Positions 1 through 9,077 of a stretch of 37,801 nt of DNA are shown one piece after another. The DNA is taken from assembly GCA_022841475.1 (NCBI GenBank), contig JALHRJ010000042.1, forward strand, positions 1 through 37,801. The letters run 5' to 3'. The notes below the pieces were generated by a model. It searched no databases. It was not told the DNA's origin and saw nothing but the letters and a program-made list of their open reading frames with translations. The DNA is from Cyclobacteriaceae bacterium. GTDB taxonomy: Bacteria > Bacteroidota > Bacteroidia > Cytophagales > Cyclobacteriaceae. The stretch's first letter is position 1; each line of letters begins with the position of its first letter. Made by a program: the position numbers and the translations under genes.

Positions 1-765
1 CTAGAAGCCTTAGTAAAATTACAATCCATAGATTCAAAACTGGACGAACTCAAGAAACTAAGAGGAGACCTACCTGATGAAGTACAAGACCTGGAAGACG
101 AAATGGAGGGTTATCGCACTCGCCACGGTCGTTTTGAGGGCGAATTGAAGGAATTGGAAGATTCCATCAAGAAAAATAAAGAGGGAATAAAGGAGGCCGA
201 AAAACTGGTTAAAAAGTATAACGAACAGCAAAAGAACGTTAAGAATAACAGAGAATTTGATGCTATTACTAAAGAAGTAGAGCTTCAGGAACTGGAAGTT
301 CAGATTTGCGAAAAACGAATTAAAGAGGCTAAGGATAAGATTGAAGCTAAAAAAGCAGAGATCGGCACAATTGAAACTCTTATCAAAGAGAGAGAAGAAG
401 ATCTACAGAATAAGAAAGATGAGTTGGATGGCATCTTAGGTGAAAGTCAGGAAGAAGAGAAAAGACTTATGGCCGAAAGAGAAAAAGCCACAAAAAAAAT
501 AGAGGATAAACTTCTTAAGCATTATAACCGTTTAAGAATTAACTTATCAAACGGATTGGCAGTTGTGCGGGTGGTTCGGGGTGCTGCAGAAGGTTGTAAC
601 ATCATCATTCCGCCTCAAAAAATTGCTGAAATCCGCGAGAAGAAGAAAATTGTTATAGACGAACACTCTGGAAGAATCTTAGCCGATGTGGATTTAGGTC
701 CTGTTGAAGAAGAGGTAAAACCAAAAAAAGCCGCTCCGGTAAAACGAGCCAAAAAAGTTGAATAA
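1..765 (+). CDS. Coiled-coil protein of the DUF164 / C4-type zinc-ribbon family, 5'-partial
   Basis: The reading frame is open from base 1, so the gene starts left of the window. An internal ATG at 103 is not the true start, because the coiled coil already runs through the codons before it. The visible part is one long Glu/Lys-rich coiled coil of about 180 residues, then the segment IIPPQKIAEIREKK and a GRIL motif that normally form a C-terminal zinc ribbon. In the family this ribbon has two C-x2-C pairs. Here only one Cys remains (in EGCNII); the other three positions read Ala, Asp and Ser (IDEHSGRIL), so zinc binding is unlikely. A basic tail rich in Lys, Ala and Pro follows. Family members have been linked to assembly or translation-associated roles, but the function here is unknown. 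Its last codons overlap the start of the next gene by 8 bases. Family call from sequence pattern; role not assigned. Confidence 0.75.
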   Translation, partial: LEALVKLQSIDSKLDELKKLRGDLPDEVQDLEDEMEGYRTRHGRFEGELKELEDSIKKNKEGIKEAEKLVKKYNEQQKNVKNNREFDAITKEVELQELEVQICEKRIKEAKDKIEAKKAEIGTIETLIKEREEDLQNKKDELDGILGESQEEEKRLMAEREKATKKIEDKLLKHYNRLRINLSNGLAVVRVVRGAAEGCNIIIPPQKIAEIREKKKIVIDEHSGRILADVDLGPVEEEVKPKKAAPVKRAKKVE

Positions 766-2257
766 AGAGAGAATCATACGAACCATAAAAAAGGCAGGCA
801 TTACAACTTGCCTTTTTTTATTTTCTATAAATGCTTTCGCTGCGGACATGATCTGGCAATTCGATCCCGAGTTGCAGAAAGCATACTATTGGGTTACCAC
901 GTTACAGCCAGAAAAAGCAAACGAGATACTTAAGCTTGGTAAGTTTAACAAACTGCATCAACTCTATGTGCAAAGTTTAAACGAGACTCTTCACATACTC
1001 ATTACCGAAGATCACAAAAGCTTTACAGGGATTGATGAAAAATTCAAAGAGCGCTTAAAATACCTCGAGGGTTTACCCCCAGGTCCTGAATCACTTTTCC
1101 TCCAGGCCGAACTCCACCTTCAACGGGGCTTTTGTTACCTGAACCTTGGGCAAGACCTGAATGCAGTCTTGTCCATCAGAAAGGCTTATCAGTTTACTTC
1201 CGAATGTCTTAAAAAATTCCCGGCCTTCATTCCCATAAAAAAAACCAGTGGCGTAATACAGGTTATGGTGGGTTCCGTCCCGGACAAATATCAGTGGTTT
1301 ATGAGCTTGCTGGGAATGAAGGGTTCAGTGGCTGCCGGTCAATCGCAATTAGCAGAGCTACGAAATTCCAAATCCTCATTAAGTATGGAGGCTACTATTC
1401 TTTTCTTTACTGTAAAAGGATTTATTAACCAGGAATTTTCTGAAGCTGCCGAAGGTATTAATGTTTGTCTTGGCGATCAACCCGACAATCGGTTACTTCT
1501 ATTTATTGGCGTGAATATGCTTATCAAGGACGCCCGGAGTGAAGAGGCCCTTGCTCTGATTCGTCAGATTGACACTCAAAATCAGGGCCTACCCATGCAT
1601 TACATCGATTACCTTCGTGGCGAAGTTTTGCTACAAAAAGGTGAGTACGTTAAATCCATAGAATCCTTCCAACGTTTCATCAGAAATTATCCCAGCATAA
1701 GTTTTAAGAAAGATTCATACTTTAAAATTTCACTCAACTATTGGTTGCTGGGCGACAGTAAACAGGCTACAGCCAATTTTGAAAAAGCCAAGATAACTGG
1801 TACGGATAAAGCAGAACCCGACAAGTATGCGGCCGCGCAATTAGCAGAACCCAATCTTCCCAATAGAAAATTATTGAAAGTACGTTTCAGTACGGATGGT
1901 GGATATTACAAAGAAGCTTTTACCGTCCTCCAATCGATTACCCCCGCAGACCTTACTTCGTCAAAAGAACAGACCGAATACTACTACCGAAAAGCAAGAC
2001 TTGCCCATCGCACGGGTGAACTGGCTGCAGCCAAACTTTTCTATCAACAAAGTATTGATATGACTAAAAATAATCCTTGGTACTTTGGGGCTAATTCTGC
2101 GCTTCAATTAGGATATATTGCCAGAGACCAGAAAGATTTTGTCAGTGCAAGAAAGTATTTTGAACAGGCGTTAAAATATCCTAAGCACGAATACAAAAAC
2201 AGTATTGATAGTAAAGCCCGCACTGAGCTTGAATTATTGACCACCGTTAAAGCGTAG
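758..2257 (+). CDS. Secreted TPR-like protein, function unknown
   Basis: 499 residues. The start is TTG at 758, overlapping the previous gene by 8 bases. It is preferred over the first internal ATG (849) because only the TTG start gives a complete signal peptide: basic N-terminus, hydrophobic stretch TTCLFLFSINAFA, likely cleavage after AFA near residue 28. The rest is mostly helical, with repeated helix pairs of TPR type, clearest at residues 290-345 (GEVLLQKGEYVKSIESFQRF) and 400-480 (GYIARDQKDFVSARKYFEQAL). No catalytic motif is evident. It probably works as a periplasmic or surface scaffold, but no partner can be named. The signal-peptide codons contain a terminator-like hairpin (787-818). 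The 3' end overlaps the convergent phosphatase gene by 11 bases. Confidence 0.7.
   Translation: MNKERIIRTIKKAGITTCLFLFSINAFAADMIWQFDPELQKAYYWVTTLQPEKANEILKLGKFNKLHQLYVQSLNETLHILITEDHKSFTGIDEKFKERLKYLEGLPPGPESLFLQAELHLQRGFCYLNLGQDLNAVLSIRKAYQFTSECLKKFPAFIPIKKTSGVIQVMVGSVPDKYQWFMSLLGMKGSVAAGQSQLAELRNSKSSLSMEATILFFTVKGFINQEFSEAAEGINVCLGDQPDNRLLLFIGVNMLIKDARSEEALALIRQIDTQNQGLPMHYIDYLRGEVLLQKGEYVKSIESFQRFIRNYPSISFKKDSYFKISLNYWLLGDSKQATANFEKAKITGTDKAEPDKYAAAQLAEPNLPNRKLLKVRFSTDGGYYKEAFTVLQSITPADLTSSKEQTEYYYRKARLAHRTGELAAAKLFYQQSIDMTKNNPWYFGANSALQLGYIARDQKDFVSARKYFEQALKYPKHEYKNSIDSKARTELELLTTVKA
787..818 (+). terminator. Terminator-like hairpin inside the signal-peptide codons
   Basis: The arms AAAAAAGGCA (787-796) and TGCCTTTTTT (809-818) are perfectly complementary around a 12-nt loop, and the right arm ends in seven T (813-819). 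That is the form of an intrinsic terminator, just downstream of the DUF164-like gene but inside the first codons of the TPR-like gene. It could terminate most read-through or act as an attenuator. Activity is inferred from structure only. Confidence 0.5.
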
Positions 2258-2909
2258 TTGCTTTCTGGAGGTTAAATGCTTTTTGAGCGTTAAGAGTTTC
2301 CAAATGAGTTGTATCATTATACTTTCTCACCGAAAACAGAGAACCTGTGTATTCAATCAGATATAAACATAAGTTGTGATGTTCAAACATATCCATACTT
2401 TTAAGCGGATAGTTTAACAGACGGCATAACAAAATTCTTAAGGCCCGACCGTGCATACAAATCAAAATCGTTTGTTCCTCGGTTTGACTCAGAATCCGGT
2501 TCAAGGCCACCTCTTGTCGCCTCGTAACATCTTCCGGACTCTCGCCACCTTCAATGCGCTCTTGTGTGTTACCCAACTGCCATTGATTCAACATCCAATG
2601 ATAGTAAGCATCTTCATTGGGAGTAATTCGCTGGCCTTCTTTTGTTCCCCAACTGATTTCGTTTAACCCCGATAAACCTTCGCTCGCAATACCTAAATCC
2701 AAAAAAGATTGAATAGATTCTGTTGTTCTTCTAAGCGATGATGTATAAATTTTATCAAAGCGAACTTCCTTGTAAGCTTCATAAAATGCCTGAGCCTGAG
2801 CCCGGCCATTATCGTTGAGAGAAGAGTCGACACCACTTCCCTGCACAATCCCTTGCAGGTTATAATCTGTCTGCCCGTGCCGGATGATATATATTTTTTT
2901 GGTGGTCAA
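2247..2909 (-). CDS. Histidine phosphatase family protein (phosphoglycerate mutase-like)
   Basis: 220 residues. The N-terminal RHG motif (IIRHGQTDYN, catalytic His11) defines the family; a second conserved His lies in ICMHGRALRILL, and the general acid Glu is probably in EISWGTKEG. The domain covers almost the whole protein. The start must be TTG at 2909: an in-frame TAG lies only two codons upstream, and no ATG occurs between it and the catalytic motif. Members remove phosphate from small metabolites or proteins through a phosphohistidine intermediate; the substrate cannot be told from sequence. The gene is divergent from the menaquinone operon and convergent with the TPR-like gene, with an 11-base overlap at the 3' ends. 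A -7 element TATTTTTG sits at 2957-2950. Confidence 0.88.
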   Translation of the reverse strand: MTTKKIYIIRHGQTDYNLQGIVQGSGVDSSLNDNGRAQAQAFYEAYKEVRFDKIYTSSLRRTTESIQSFLDLGIASEGLSGLNEISWGTKEGQRITPNEDAYYHWMLNQWQLGNTQERIEGGESPEDVTRRQEVALNRILSQTEEQTILICMHGRALRILLCRLLNYPLKSMDMFEHHNLCLYLIEYTGSLFSVRKYNDTTHLETLNAQKAFNLQKATTL

Positions 2910-2949
2910 TTTCTACCTAATTTCAAGCCGCCTTGCAGGCATGCGGGCG

Positions 2950-2981
2950 CAAAAATAAGGAATAAGTTTAAACTCATTCAA
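2950..2981 (-). promoter_or_regulatory. Candidate promoter of the histidine phosphatase gene
   Basis: Read on the minus strand, TATTTTTG (2957-2950) fits the Bacteroidota -7 consensus TAnnTTTG, with a TTG 21 bases upstream (2981-2979) as a possible -33 element. It lies about 40 bases before the TTG start. Identified by pattern only. Confidence 0.45.
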
Positions 2982-2991
2982 CCTGGTTTTC

Positions 2992-3417
2992 ATGTCTGTT
3001 TTTAAGCCCGGCATTTCACTTGAAGAGCTAAATAAACTTTCGTTAAACACGATGGTTAGTTACCTGGGCATTGAGTTTACAGAATTTGGCAATGACTATA
3101 TAACGGCAAAAATGCCTGTCGATCACAGAACCCATCAACCCCTTGGGTTGTTACATGGTGGTGCTTCGGTAACATTGGCAGAAACGTTGGGTAGTGTTGC
3201 GGCCACCTGCTGTGTTGACAGAACTACACAATATTGTGTTGGTCTGGAAATTAACGCAAACCATGTTAAAAGCGCGAGAAGCGGATATGTATATGGTACG
3301 ACCAGACCTATCCATATTGGTAAACGCACACAGGTGTGGGAAGTAAAGATTGTTAACGAAGCCAGAGAATTAGTTTGCATCAGCAGAATTACGATGGCTG
3401 TAATCGATAAGCGGTAG
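2992..3417 (+). CDS. menI: 1,4-dihydroxy-2-naphthoyl-CoA thioesterase (hotdog fold)
   Basis: 141 residues, the usual size for a single hotdog domain. The protein follows E. coli YdiI/MenI closely as I remember it: MPVDHRTHQPLGLLHGGASVTLAE, then GLEINANHVKSAR and HIGKRTQVWEV. The LLHGGAS helix and the following Glu (TLAETLGS) are the family's active-site region. The enzyme hydrolyses DHNA-CoA to DHNA, the step after MenB in menaquinone synthesis. It is the first gene of the plus-strand men operon, with 8 bases to menF, which supports MenI over a generic PaaI-like thioesterase. ATG start. A weak -7-like element TAAGTTTA lies at 2963-2970. Confidence 0.88.
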   Translation: MSVFKPGISLEELNKLSLNTMVSYLGIEFTEFGNDYITAKMPVDHRTHQPLGLLHGGASVTLAETLGSVAATCCVDRTTQYCVGLEINANHVKSARSGYVYGTTRPIHIGKRTQVWEVKIVNEARELVCISRITMAVIDKR

Positions 3418-3425
3418 GAATAAAA

Positions 3426-4580
3426 ATGATCTCAACAGAAAGCAAATCAACTGACATTCAAGAAAAGAAGGTTGTTCAATATGCCATTGAAAGAGCGTTA
3501 CAACAAGGACACTCGTTTTCACTCTGGAAAACCCCGGGATTAAATGAAAAATACCTTATCATTAGTCAGCGCGGTGTACATCATCTGGAAGAAATAAATC
3601 TGGAAGAATCCGAAGCAGGATTCGTATTTGCACCCTTTTTACCCACGAAAAAAAAGATCTTCTTTCCTGCTGATGTATTGTATCGCTTTGAAAATGGCGT
3701 ATTAACAGTGGGCCCGGCACCAGATCCAACCTATGAACATCCAGTAGCTCCTTGGTCTCAATATTGCCGGCAATTGGTTATTGTAATCTCACCCGATTAC
3801 AAACAACTGGTAGAGTTGGGTCTCCATAAAATCGAATCCGGCAATTTGGAAAAAATTGTACCCTCCCGGTTTAAGGATATTAACCTTCCACAAAACTTCG
3901 ATCCGCTAAAAGCCTTCGATCAGCTTTGTGAGAAACATCCTATGGCCCTGGTCTCTCTGGTGTCGTCTCCGGAAACTGGCACCTGGCTGGGAGCAACGCC
4001 AGAACTTTTGGTAAGTGTAGCCGATAACAAATTCAAAACTGTGGCTTTGGCAGGAACGCTTCCTTACTCACCCGAAATTAATTTAAAATCCGTTGCCTGG
4101 ACGCAAAAAGAAATTGAAGAGCAAGCCTTAGTTTGCCGTTATATAATCAATTGCTTTAAAAAAATCCGATTGCGTGAATACGATGAGCATGGACCTAAAA
4201 CAACAGTAGCCGGTAATGTAATGCATTTAAAAACTGATTATGAAGTGGATATGGTGGCAACCAATTTTCCGCAACTTGGATCCGTGATGCTTAAACTTCT
4301 CCATCCTACTTCCGCAGTTTGTGGAATGCCCTTGGAAAACGCACTTTCTTTTTTAAACGAACATGAAGGCTATGACCGTGAATTTTATAGTGGCTACCTC
4401 GGACCTGTGAATGTTAAAAAGGAAAGTATTATCTACGTTAACCTTCGTTGCATGCAACTATTTAAAAACGCTGTAAGGATATATGCGGGTGCAGGAGTAA
4501 CTGCTGATTCAGTTTCAGAACTGGAATGGAATGAAACCGAAATGAAGATGCTGAATCTTCAAACTATTATCAATCAATAA
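3426..4580 (+). CDS. menF: Isochorismate synthase
   Basis: 384 residues, chorismate-binding fold. It converts chorismate to isochorismate, the committed step to menaquinone. The catalytic-base Lys is in LEKIVPSRF (Lys143); GATPELLV, the family segment AGTLPYSPE and the C-terminal EHEGYDREFYSGYLG and AGAGVTADSVSELEWNET carry the Mg/chorismate site. The N-terminal third is variable, as usual. A salicylate or enterobactin-type isochorismate synthase is possible by fold, but the position between menI and menD makes the menaquinone role clear. The gap to menD is 8 bases. Confidence 0.92.
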   Translation: MISTESKSTDIQEKKVVQYAIERALQQGHSFSLWKTPGLNEKYLIISQRGVHHLEEINLEESEAGFVFAPFLPTKKKIFFPADVLYRFENGVLTVGPAPDPTYEHPVAPWSQYCRQLVIVISPDYKQLVELGLHKIESGNLEKIVPSRFKDINLPQNFDPLKAFDQLCEKHPMALVSLVSSPETGTWLGATPELLVSVADNKFKTVALAGTLPYSPEINLKSVAWTQKEIEEQALVCRYIINCFKKIRLREYDEHGPKTTVAGNVMHLKTDYEVDMVATNFPQLGSVMLKLLHPTSAVCGMPLENALSFLNEHEGYDREFYSGYLGPVNVKKESIIYVNLRCMQLFKNAVRIYAGAGVTADSVSELEWNETEMKMLNLQTIINQ

Positions 4581-4588
4581 TTATAGCC

Positions 4589-6316
4589 TTGCGTCTCCAA
4601 CCCATTTATGATATTGCAGAGTTATGTGCCCGTCAGGGGATTCATCAGGCTGTTGTTTGTCCGGGATCACGCTGTGCTCCACTCACGTTAGGCTTTGCGC
4701 GACACGAAGAAATTACCTGCCGCACGTTCAGCGATGAACGAAGTGCTGCTTTTGTAGCATTGGGGATTGCCCAACAAACCAGCATGCCTACCGTATTGGT
4801 TTGTACGTCCGGCTCCGCTGCCTATAATTTTGCACCCGCAGTAGCAGAAGCATTCTTCCAGGAAATTCCACTGTTAATCTTTACAGCCGACAGACCCAAA
4901 GAATGGATTGATCAATTGGACGGACAAACGATTCGGCAGCATAATATCTATGGAGCTCATGTTAAAAAATCATTTGAGCTTCCTGCAGATTACAGTCATC
5001 CGGATTCGGTCTGGTATCTCAACCGCATTGTTAATGAAGCCATTATTGCAGCGCAAGAATATCCAAAGGGTCCGGTTCATATTAACGTACCACTACGCGA
5101 GCCCCTTTATCCTGAAACTAACGAAACCATAACATTCAGCAAAAATTATAAAGTCGTTAGTGTTAGCAAATCAGTTGTTTCATTAAGCAAACGAGACGAA
5201 AAAGAATTAACAGAAGCCTTGGCCGGATTTACCAAAGTGTTGCTGGTGGCTGGCCAGCAGGATTATCATGAGGGACTGGTTAAGGCCCTTGAAAAATTTT
5301 GCAAAGTAAACAAGATCGCGCTGGTTGGAGATATCATTTCCAATCTTCATGCTGTTAGCAATTCTATTCATTATGCAGATGTGTTTCTTGCCTCCTGTAG
5401 TGATTCTGTAAAAATATCTCTCCAACCGGATTTATTGATAACTGTTGGAAAATCGGTGATCTCAAAAAATCTAAAATTATTTATTAGAAATTATTCACCC
5501 AAACAGCATTGGCATATTCAGCCTTCCGGAATAGCAGCCGATACATTTCAATCCCTTACTCGAATTATTCACTGTGACCCGAAAATTTTCTTCGAAGGTC
5601 TGAGTTCCACTCCTCAGCTTGATAAGTTTGAGTTGCAAAAAAAGGATAACTATGCAAAGTTGTGGAAAGCCGAAGAACACCGAACCCAACGATCGTATCA
5701 ATCTTATTTTTCAACTACTGAGTTTACGGAATTAACATCGCTCAAGGAAATTATACCCGCTTTACCGCAGCGCTGCAATCTGCACCTGGCAAACAGTATG
5801 TCAGTTCGATATGCCAACCTGATCGGGATTTCGGAAAAGAATAAAGGCATTCACGTCTTTTCAAACAGAGGCACCAGTGGTATTGATGGGTGTACCAGCA
5901 CAGCCGTAGGGCATGCCCTGATTAGCGATGTGCCCAACATTCTATTAACGGGCGATCTTGCATTTTTTTACGATCGCAATGCATTCTGGAATAATTATGC
6001 GATTCCGAATTTACGAGTAATCGTTATCAACAATAAAGGTGGAGTTATCTTCAATCTGATCGATGGCCCGGGAAATATCCCGGAGAAAGAAGAATATTTT
6101 ATTACCCATCAACATCGTACTGCTGATCACCTGTGTAAAGAGTTTGGGTTTGAATACCTGAAAGTGGATTCAATCAAAAAACTGAAGACCTCCTTAAAAG
6201 ACTTCTTTACGTTTGATGGAAAAACCAAAATCATGGAAATCATGAGTGATCAGAAGTCAGCAAAAGAATCATTCAATCAATTCAAGAAACATATTAAGCA
6301 AGCTTATGAATCTTAA
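4589..6316 (+). CDS. menD: 2-succinyl-5-enolpyruvyl-6-hydroxy-3-cyclohexene-1-carboxylate synthase
   Basis: 575 residues, ThDP-dependent enzyme that joins 2-oxoglutarate and isochorismate. The N-terminal domain has the family block [18 protein letters not shown], then [14 protein letters not shown] with the ThDP-activating Glu, and [20 protein letters not shown] and [19 protein letters not shown]. The C-terminal ThDP/Mg motif is [18 protein letters not shown] followed by [12 protein letters not shown]. The start is TTG at 4589; no ATG fits upstream, and the protein begins as MenD proteins normally do ([13 protein letters not shown]). The 3' end overlaps menB by 11 bases. Confidence 0.94.
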   Translation: MRLQPIYDIAELCARQGIHQAVVCPGSRCAPLTLGFARHEEITCRTFSDERSAAFVALGIAQQTSMPTVLVCTSGSAAYNFAPAVAEAFFQEIPLLIFTADRPKEWIDQLDGQTIRQHNIYGAHVKKSFELPADYSHPDSVWYLNRIVNEAIIAAQEYPKGPVHINVPLREPLYPETNETITFSKNYKVVSVSKSVVSLSKRDEKELTEALAGFTKVLLVAGQQDYHEGLVKALEKFCKVNKIALVGDIISNLHAVSNSIHYADVFLASCSDSVKISLQPDLLITVGKSVISKNLKLFIRNYSPKQHWHIQPSGIAADTFQSLTRIIHCDPKIFFEGLSSTPQLDKFELQKKDNYAKLWKAEEHRTQRSYQSYFSTTEFTELTSLKEIIPALPQRCNLHLANSMSVRYANLIGISEKNKGIHVFSNRGTSGIDGCTSTAVGHALISDVPNILLTGDLAFFYDRNAFWNNYAIPNLRVIVINNKGGVIFNLIDGPGNIPEKEEYFITHQHRTADHLCKEFGFEYLKVDSIKKLKTSLKDFFTFDGKTKIMEIMSDQKSAKESFNQFKKHIKQAYES

Positions 6317-7130
6317 ATACAACTGGAAACCAGTGAAGCAGTATGAGGAAATTTTGTTTCACAAATTCGAAGGAATTGCCCGCATCAGTATCAACCGGCC
6401 CGAAGTACATAATGCATTTACACCACGTACCATTCAGGAGATACTGGATGCCATGAATCTTTGTCGGGAGGATATGGAAGTGGGTGTAATCATTTTAACG
6501 GGCGAAGGTGGCAAAGCATTTTGCAGTGGTGGTGATCAAAGTGTTCGTGGTCATGGTGGTTATGTAGGAACAGACACAGTGCCCCGTTTAAATGTGCTCG
6601 ACTTACAAAAAGTTATCCGATCTATTTCTAAACCAGTGATTGCTGCAGTAGCAGGCTGGGCCATTGGAGGTGGACATGTGTTGCATGTCGTATGTGACCT
6701 TACCATAGCGGCAGAGAACGCTCGTTTCGGACAAACAGGTCCGAAGGTTGGAAGTTTTGATGGTGGCTTTGGAGCTTCTTATCTGGCCAGAATTGTCGGG
6801 CAAAAGAAGGCCCGTGAAATCTGGTATCTCTGTGATCAGTACGATGCCCAGGAAGCGCTGGACATGGGTCTTGTTAACAAAGTGGTGCCGTTAGATCAAT
6901 TAGAAGAAACCTATGTAGCCTGGGCAAAAAAGATTCTTCAGAAAAGTCCATTAGCGATACGCATGTTAAAGTGTGCATTCAATGCTGAATTGGATGGACA
7001 GGCAGGAATTCAGGAACTTGCAGGCAACGCAACCTTGCTTTATTATTTAAGTGATGAAGCTAAAGAAGGGAAAAATGCATTTCTGGAAAAACGTGAGCCA
7101 GACTTTTCAAAGTTTCCTAAGTTTCCTTAA
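6306..7130 (+). CDS. menB: 1,4-dihydroxy-2-naphthoyl-CoA synthase
   Basis: 274 residues from ATG 6306, matching the family length. The frame is open further upstream (to 6246), but that extension lies inside menD and reads as unrelated sequence. It closes the second ring of O-succinylbenzoyl-CoA. Crotonase-fold markers are [18 protein letters not shown] (from residue 71), [19 protein letters not shown] (oxyanion hole, from 117), the signature [20 protein letters not shown], and the C-terminal [10 protein letters not shown]. Almost every block matches E. coli MenB. It overlaps menD by 11 bases and precedes menE by 12, in keeping with a single transcript. Confidence 0.96.
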   Translation: MNLKYNWKPVKQYEEILFHKFEGIARISINRPEVHNAFTPRTIQEILDAMNLCREDMEVGVIILTGEGGKAFCSGGDQSVRGHGGYVGTDTVPRLNVLDLQKVIRSISKPVIAAVAGWAIGGGHVLHVVCDLTIAAENARFGQTGPKVGSFDGGFGASYLARIVGQKKAREIWYLCDQYDAQEALDMGLVNKVVPLDQLEETYVAWAKKILQKSPLAIRMLKCAFNAELDGQAGIQELAGNATLLYYLSDEAKEGKNAFLEKREPDFSKFPKFP

Positions 7131-7142
7131 TTAAACGATGCC

Positions 7143-8228
7143 GTGCACTCGTCATGGATCATACTTAAGGGAATAACCTACACCCTCTCCGAAATAGAAC
7201 AAGGGCAATTTAAATCAAATGCAGAAAATTCAGCGCTGCGCTTTTGCCACAGTTGGTTGAATGGAGAAAATGAATTCACACTTCAAACTTCCGGATCAAC
7301 CGGGAAACCGAAACCCATTAGTGTCACCCGAGATCAATTAAAAGCCAGCGCAGATCTTACCAACTCCTTTCTTAACCTTCAACGAGGCTATACTTCCCTG
7401 ATCTGTTTAGACACGCGATACATTGCCGGCATCATGATGCTGGTGCGATCCATGGAAGCAGGCATGAACATGTATATCGTAGAACCCACGGCTAATCCAT
7501 TTGAAAAAATCGCACCGGGAATTACCGTTGATTTTATGGCATTGGTGCCTTATCAATTGGAGACAATTTTACGATCAACAAACCGAAGTGACCTTGATAA
7601 ATTAAAAATTGCCTTGATTGGAGGAGCTCCCCTATCCAATAAAATTCGGGACGAGTTGAAATCCTTTTCCTGTACGTTTTATGCTACCTATGGCATGACC
7701 GAAACCTTATCGCATATCGCACTACAAAAATTGAATGGAGAAAATGCTCAGAATTTTTTTCAAACATTAAATGACATATCCATTCAGGTGGATCAACGCG
7801 GGTGTTTAATCATAAACGCACCGCATCTCGGCCCGAATTCTATTATTACCAATGACATGGTAGAATTAATTTCAGAAAATCAATTTCGTTGGCTGGGTAG
7901 GATAGATAATGTAATTAATAGTGGTGGTGTAAAAGTGATTCCGGAAAAAATCGAATCAGTCATAACACCACTGATGGCTGATTTGAATTTAGTAAACAGA
8001 TTTTTTATTGCAGGAATATCAGATCTTACGTTGGGGGAAGCAGTCACACTTTTTGTTGAAGGTGAAATACCTGACAAAAACTTAGAGCAAATTCTATTGC
8101 AACGGATGAAAGAAAATTTAGGTAAATATGAAGTACCTAAATCTATACGTTATGCGCCAAAATTTATTCAGACTGAGACAGGGAAAATCAATAAGCTCAA
8201 GACCCTCGAACTTATTCATTTAGATTAA
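7143..8228 (+). CDS. menE: O-succinylbenzoate--CoA ligase (short form)
   Basis: 361 residues, short for an ANL-family adenylating enzyme (usually 450-500), as is common for MenE in this phylum. It activates O-succinylbenzoate with ATP and CoA. Visible motifs: phosphate loop LQTSGSTGKPKPI (residues 47-59), YATYGMTETLSH (near 182), hinge region GRIDNVINSGGVKVIPEKIE (near 252) and the C-terminal catalytic-Lys motif ETGKINKLKTLEL. The start is GTG at 7143: no in-frame ATG exists between it and the upstream in-frame stop at 7128, and an ATG at 7138 is in another frame. Last gene of the plus-strand men operon. Confidence 0.92.
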   Translation: MHSSWIILKGITYTLSEIEQGQFKSNAENSALRFCHSWLNGENEFTLQTSGSTGKPKPISVTRDQLKASADLTNSFLNLQRGYTSLICLDTRYIAGIMMLVRSMEAGMNMYIVEPTANPFEKIAPGITVDFMALVPYQLETILRSTNRSDLDKLKIALIGGAPLSNKIRDELKSFSCTFYATYGMTETLSHIALQKLNGENAQNFFQTLNDISIQVDQRGCLIINAPHLGPNSIITNDMVELISENQFRWLGRIDNVINSGGVKVIPEKIESVITPLMADLNLVNRFFIAGISDLTLGEAVTLFVEGEIPDKNLEQILLQRMKENLGKYEVPKSIRYAPKFIQTETGKINKLKTLELIHLD

Positions 8229-8276
8229 AAAACCTTGCCCGCCTCTTCCAGTTGCTGGAAGAGATCGGGTTAGGTA
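8227..8276 (-). terminator. Intrinsic terminator between menE and the XRE-S24 gene
   Basis: An inner perfect stem CTCTTCCAG/CTGGAAGAG (8243-8251 and 8255-8263, 3-nt loop) is extended by an outer stem, 8232-8241 with 8266-8275, that has one mismatch and one G-U pair. On the minus strand the stem is followed by six T (8232-8227). It therefore suits the minus-strand regulator transcript best, though the hairpin could also block menE read-through. Confidence 0.65.
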
Positions 8277-8288
8277 AAACCGCTAAGT

Positions 8289-9074
8289 TTATTTCTTTGA
8301 TTTCAATTGAATAATCTCTTTCTGCAAATCGAGCACCACCCCCGCCAATTGCTCCACTGAAACATCTGCCTTGTCGGCTACATCTGGAAACTGCACGCTG
8401 ATATAAGCTTTGGCAGCCCACACCTCTAACACATCGGAGGCGCTGAGTTGATAGGGCGCGTAGTGTCGATTGTCGGACACAAGAAAAAGATTTCCGTTTT
8501 CCTCCAGGTAGTTGAAAACCCGCTTGTAGACAATGCCTTCCCGCTGGGTCACTAAGACATACGTTTTTCCGCTCTTAATATTTTTCAAGTCATCCACATA
8601 CTCACCAATTACAATAGTGCCTGGCATCAGGGGTAACATGGAGTCACCGCTGACTTCAAAGGCCCGGTAAGTTCCTTGTTTGAGATTGGGTAAACTAAAG
8701 TGCGGCAACTCTTTCACATATTCCGTATCGGCAAAGCCATTGAGATATCCCGCGGCCGCTTTGTGCGGAACAAATTCAATATTCTGCTTTTGCGATGAAT
8801 CCACCGTTACGACCAATACTTCTTTACCCCTCGCATAATCGATGGCAGAAGGTGGAGTTGGTGATTCCGTAGAGAAATCTTTTCCGATTAACTGATCAAC
8901 AGAAATAGAAAATACCTCAGCCATTTTCTGGAGTAGTTCTAAGCGTGGCTCGGCTCTTCCTTCTTCGTAAGCTCCTACCAGCGATCGTTTCACACCCAAT
9001 TGCTGGGCAAACTGATCTTGCGTAAGCGATAACCGTTTACGCAGTATCCGGATGTTCTCATTTAGCTTAACCAT
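8289..9074 (-). CDS. XRE-family regulator with S24 (LexA/CI-like) autoprotease domain
   Basis: 261 residues. An N-terminal helix-turn-helix (about residues 7-62: LSLTQDQFAQQLGVKRSLVGAYEEGR) is joined to a C-terminal S24 peptidase domain. The catalytic pair is Ser145 in EVSGDSMLP and Lys184 in GIVYKRVFN, with a candidate self-cleavage site Ala108-Gly109 in HKAAAGYLNG. Such proteins repress transcription and can self-cleave on a signal such as RecA filaments. The C-terminus ends in a short coiled coil (VVLDLQKEIIQLKSKK). It is 3 bases downstream of an 87-residue unknown ORF, and the presumed promoter is flanked by two matching inverted repeats, which suggests autoregulation. No phage genes are nearby, so it is probably a chromosomal regulator. 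Its targets are not known; control of the flanking men genes is possible but unproven. Confidence 0.88.
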   Translation of the reverse strand: MVKLNENIRILRKRLSLTQDQFAQQLGVKRSLVGAYEEGRAEPRLELLQKMAEVFSISVDQLIGKDFSTESPTPPSAIDYARGKEVLVVTVDSSQKQNIEFVPHKAAAGYLNGFADTEYVKELPHFSLPNLKQGTYRAFEVSGDSMLPLMPGTIVIGEYVDDLKNIKSGKTYVLVTQREGIVYKRVFNYLEENGNLFLVSDNRHYAPYQLSASDVLEVWAAKAYISVQFPDVADKADVSVEQLAGVVLDLQKEIIQLKSKK

Positions 9075-9077
9075 ATT

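Noticed and set aside
6246..6305. N-terminal extension of menB
   Set aside because: The frame is open but lies inside menD and reads as unrelated sequence; ATG 6306 gives the normal MenB length.
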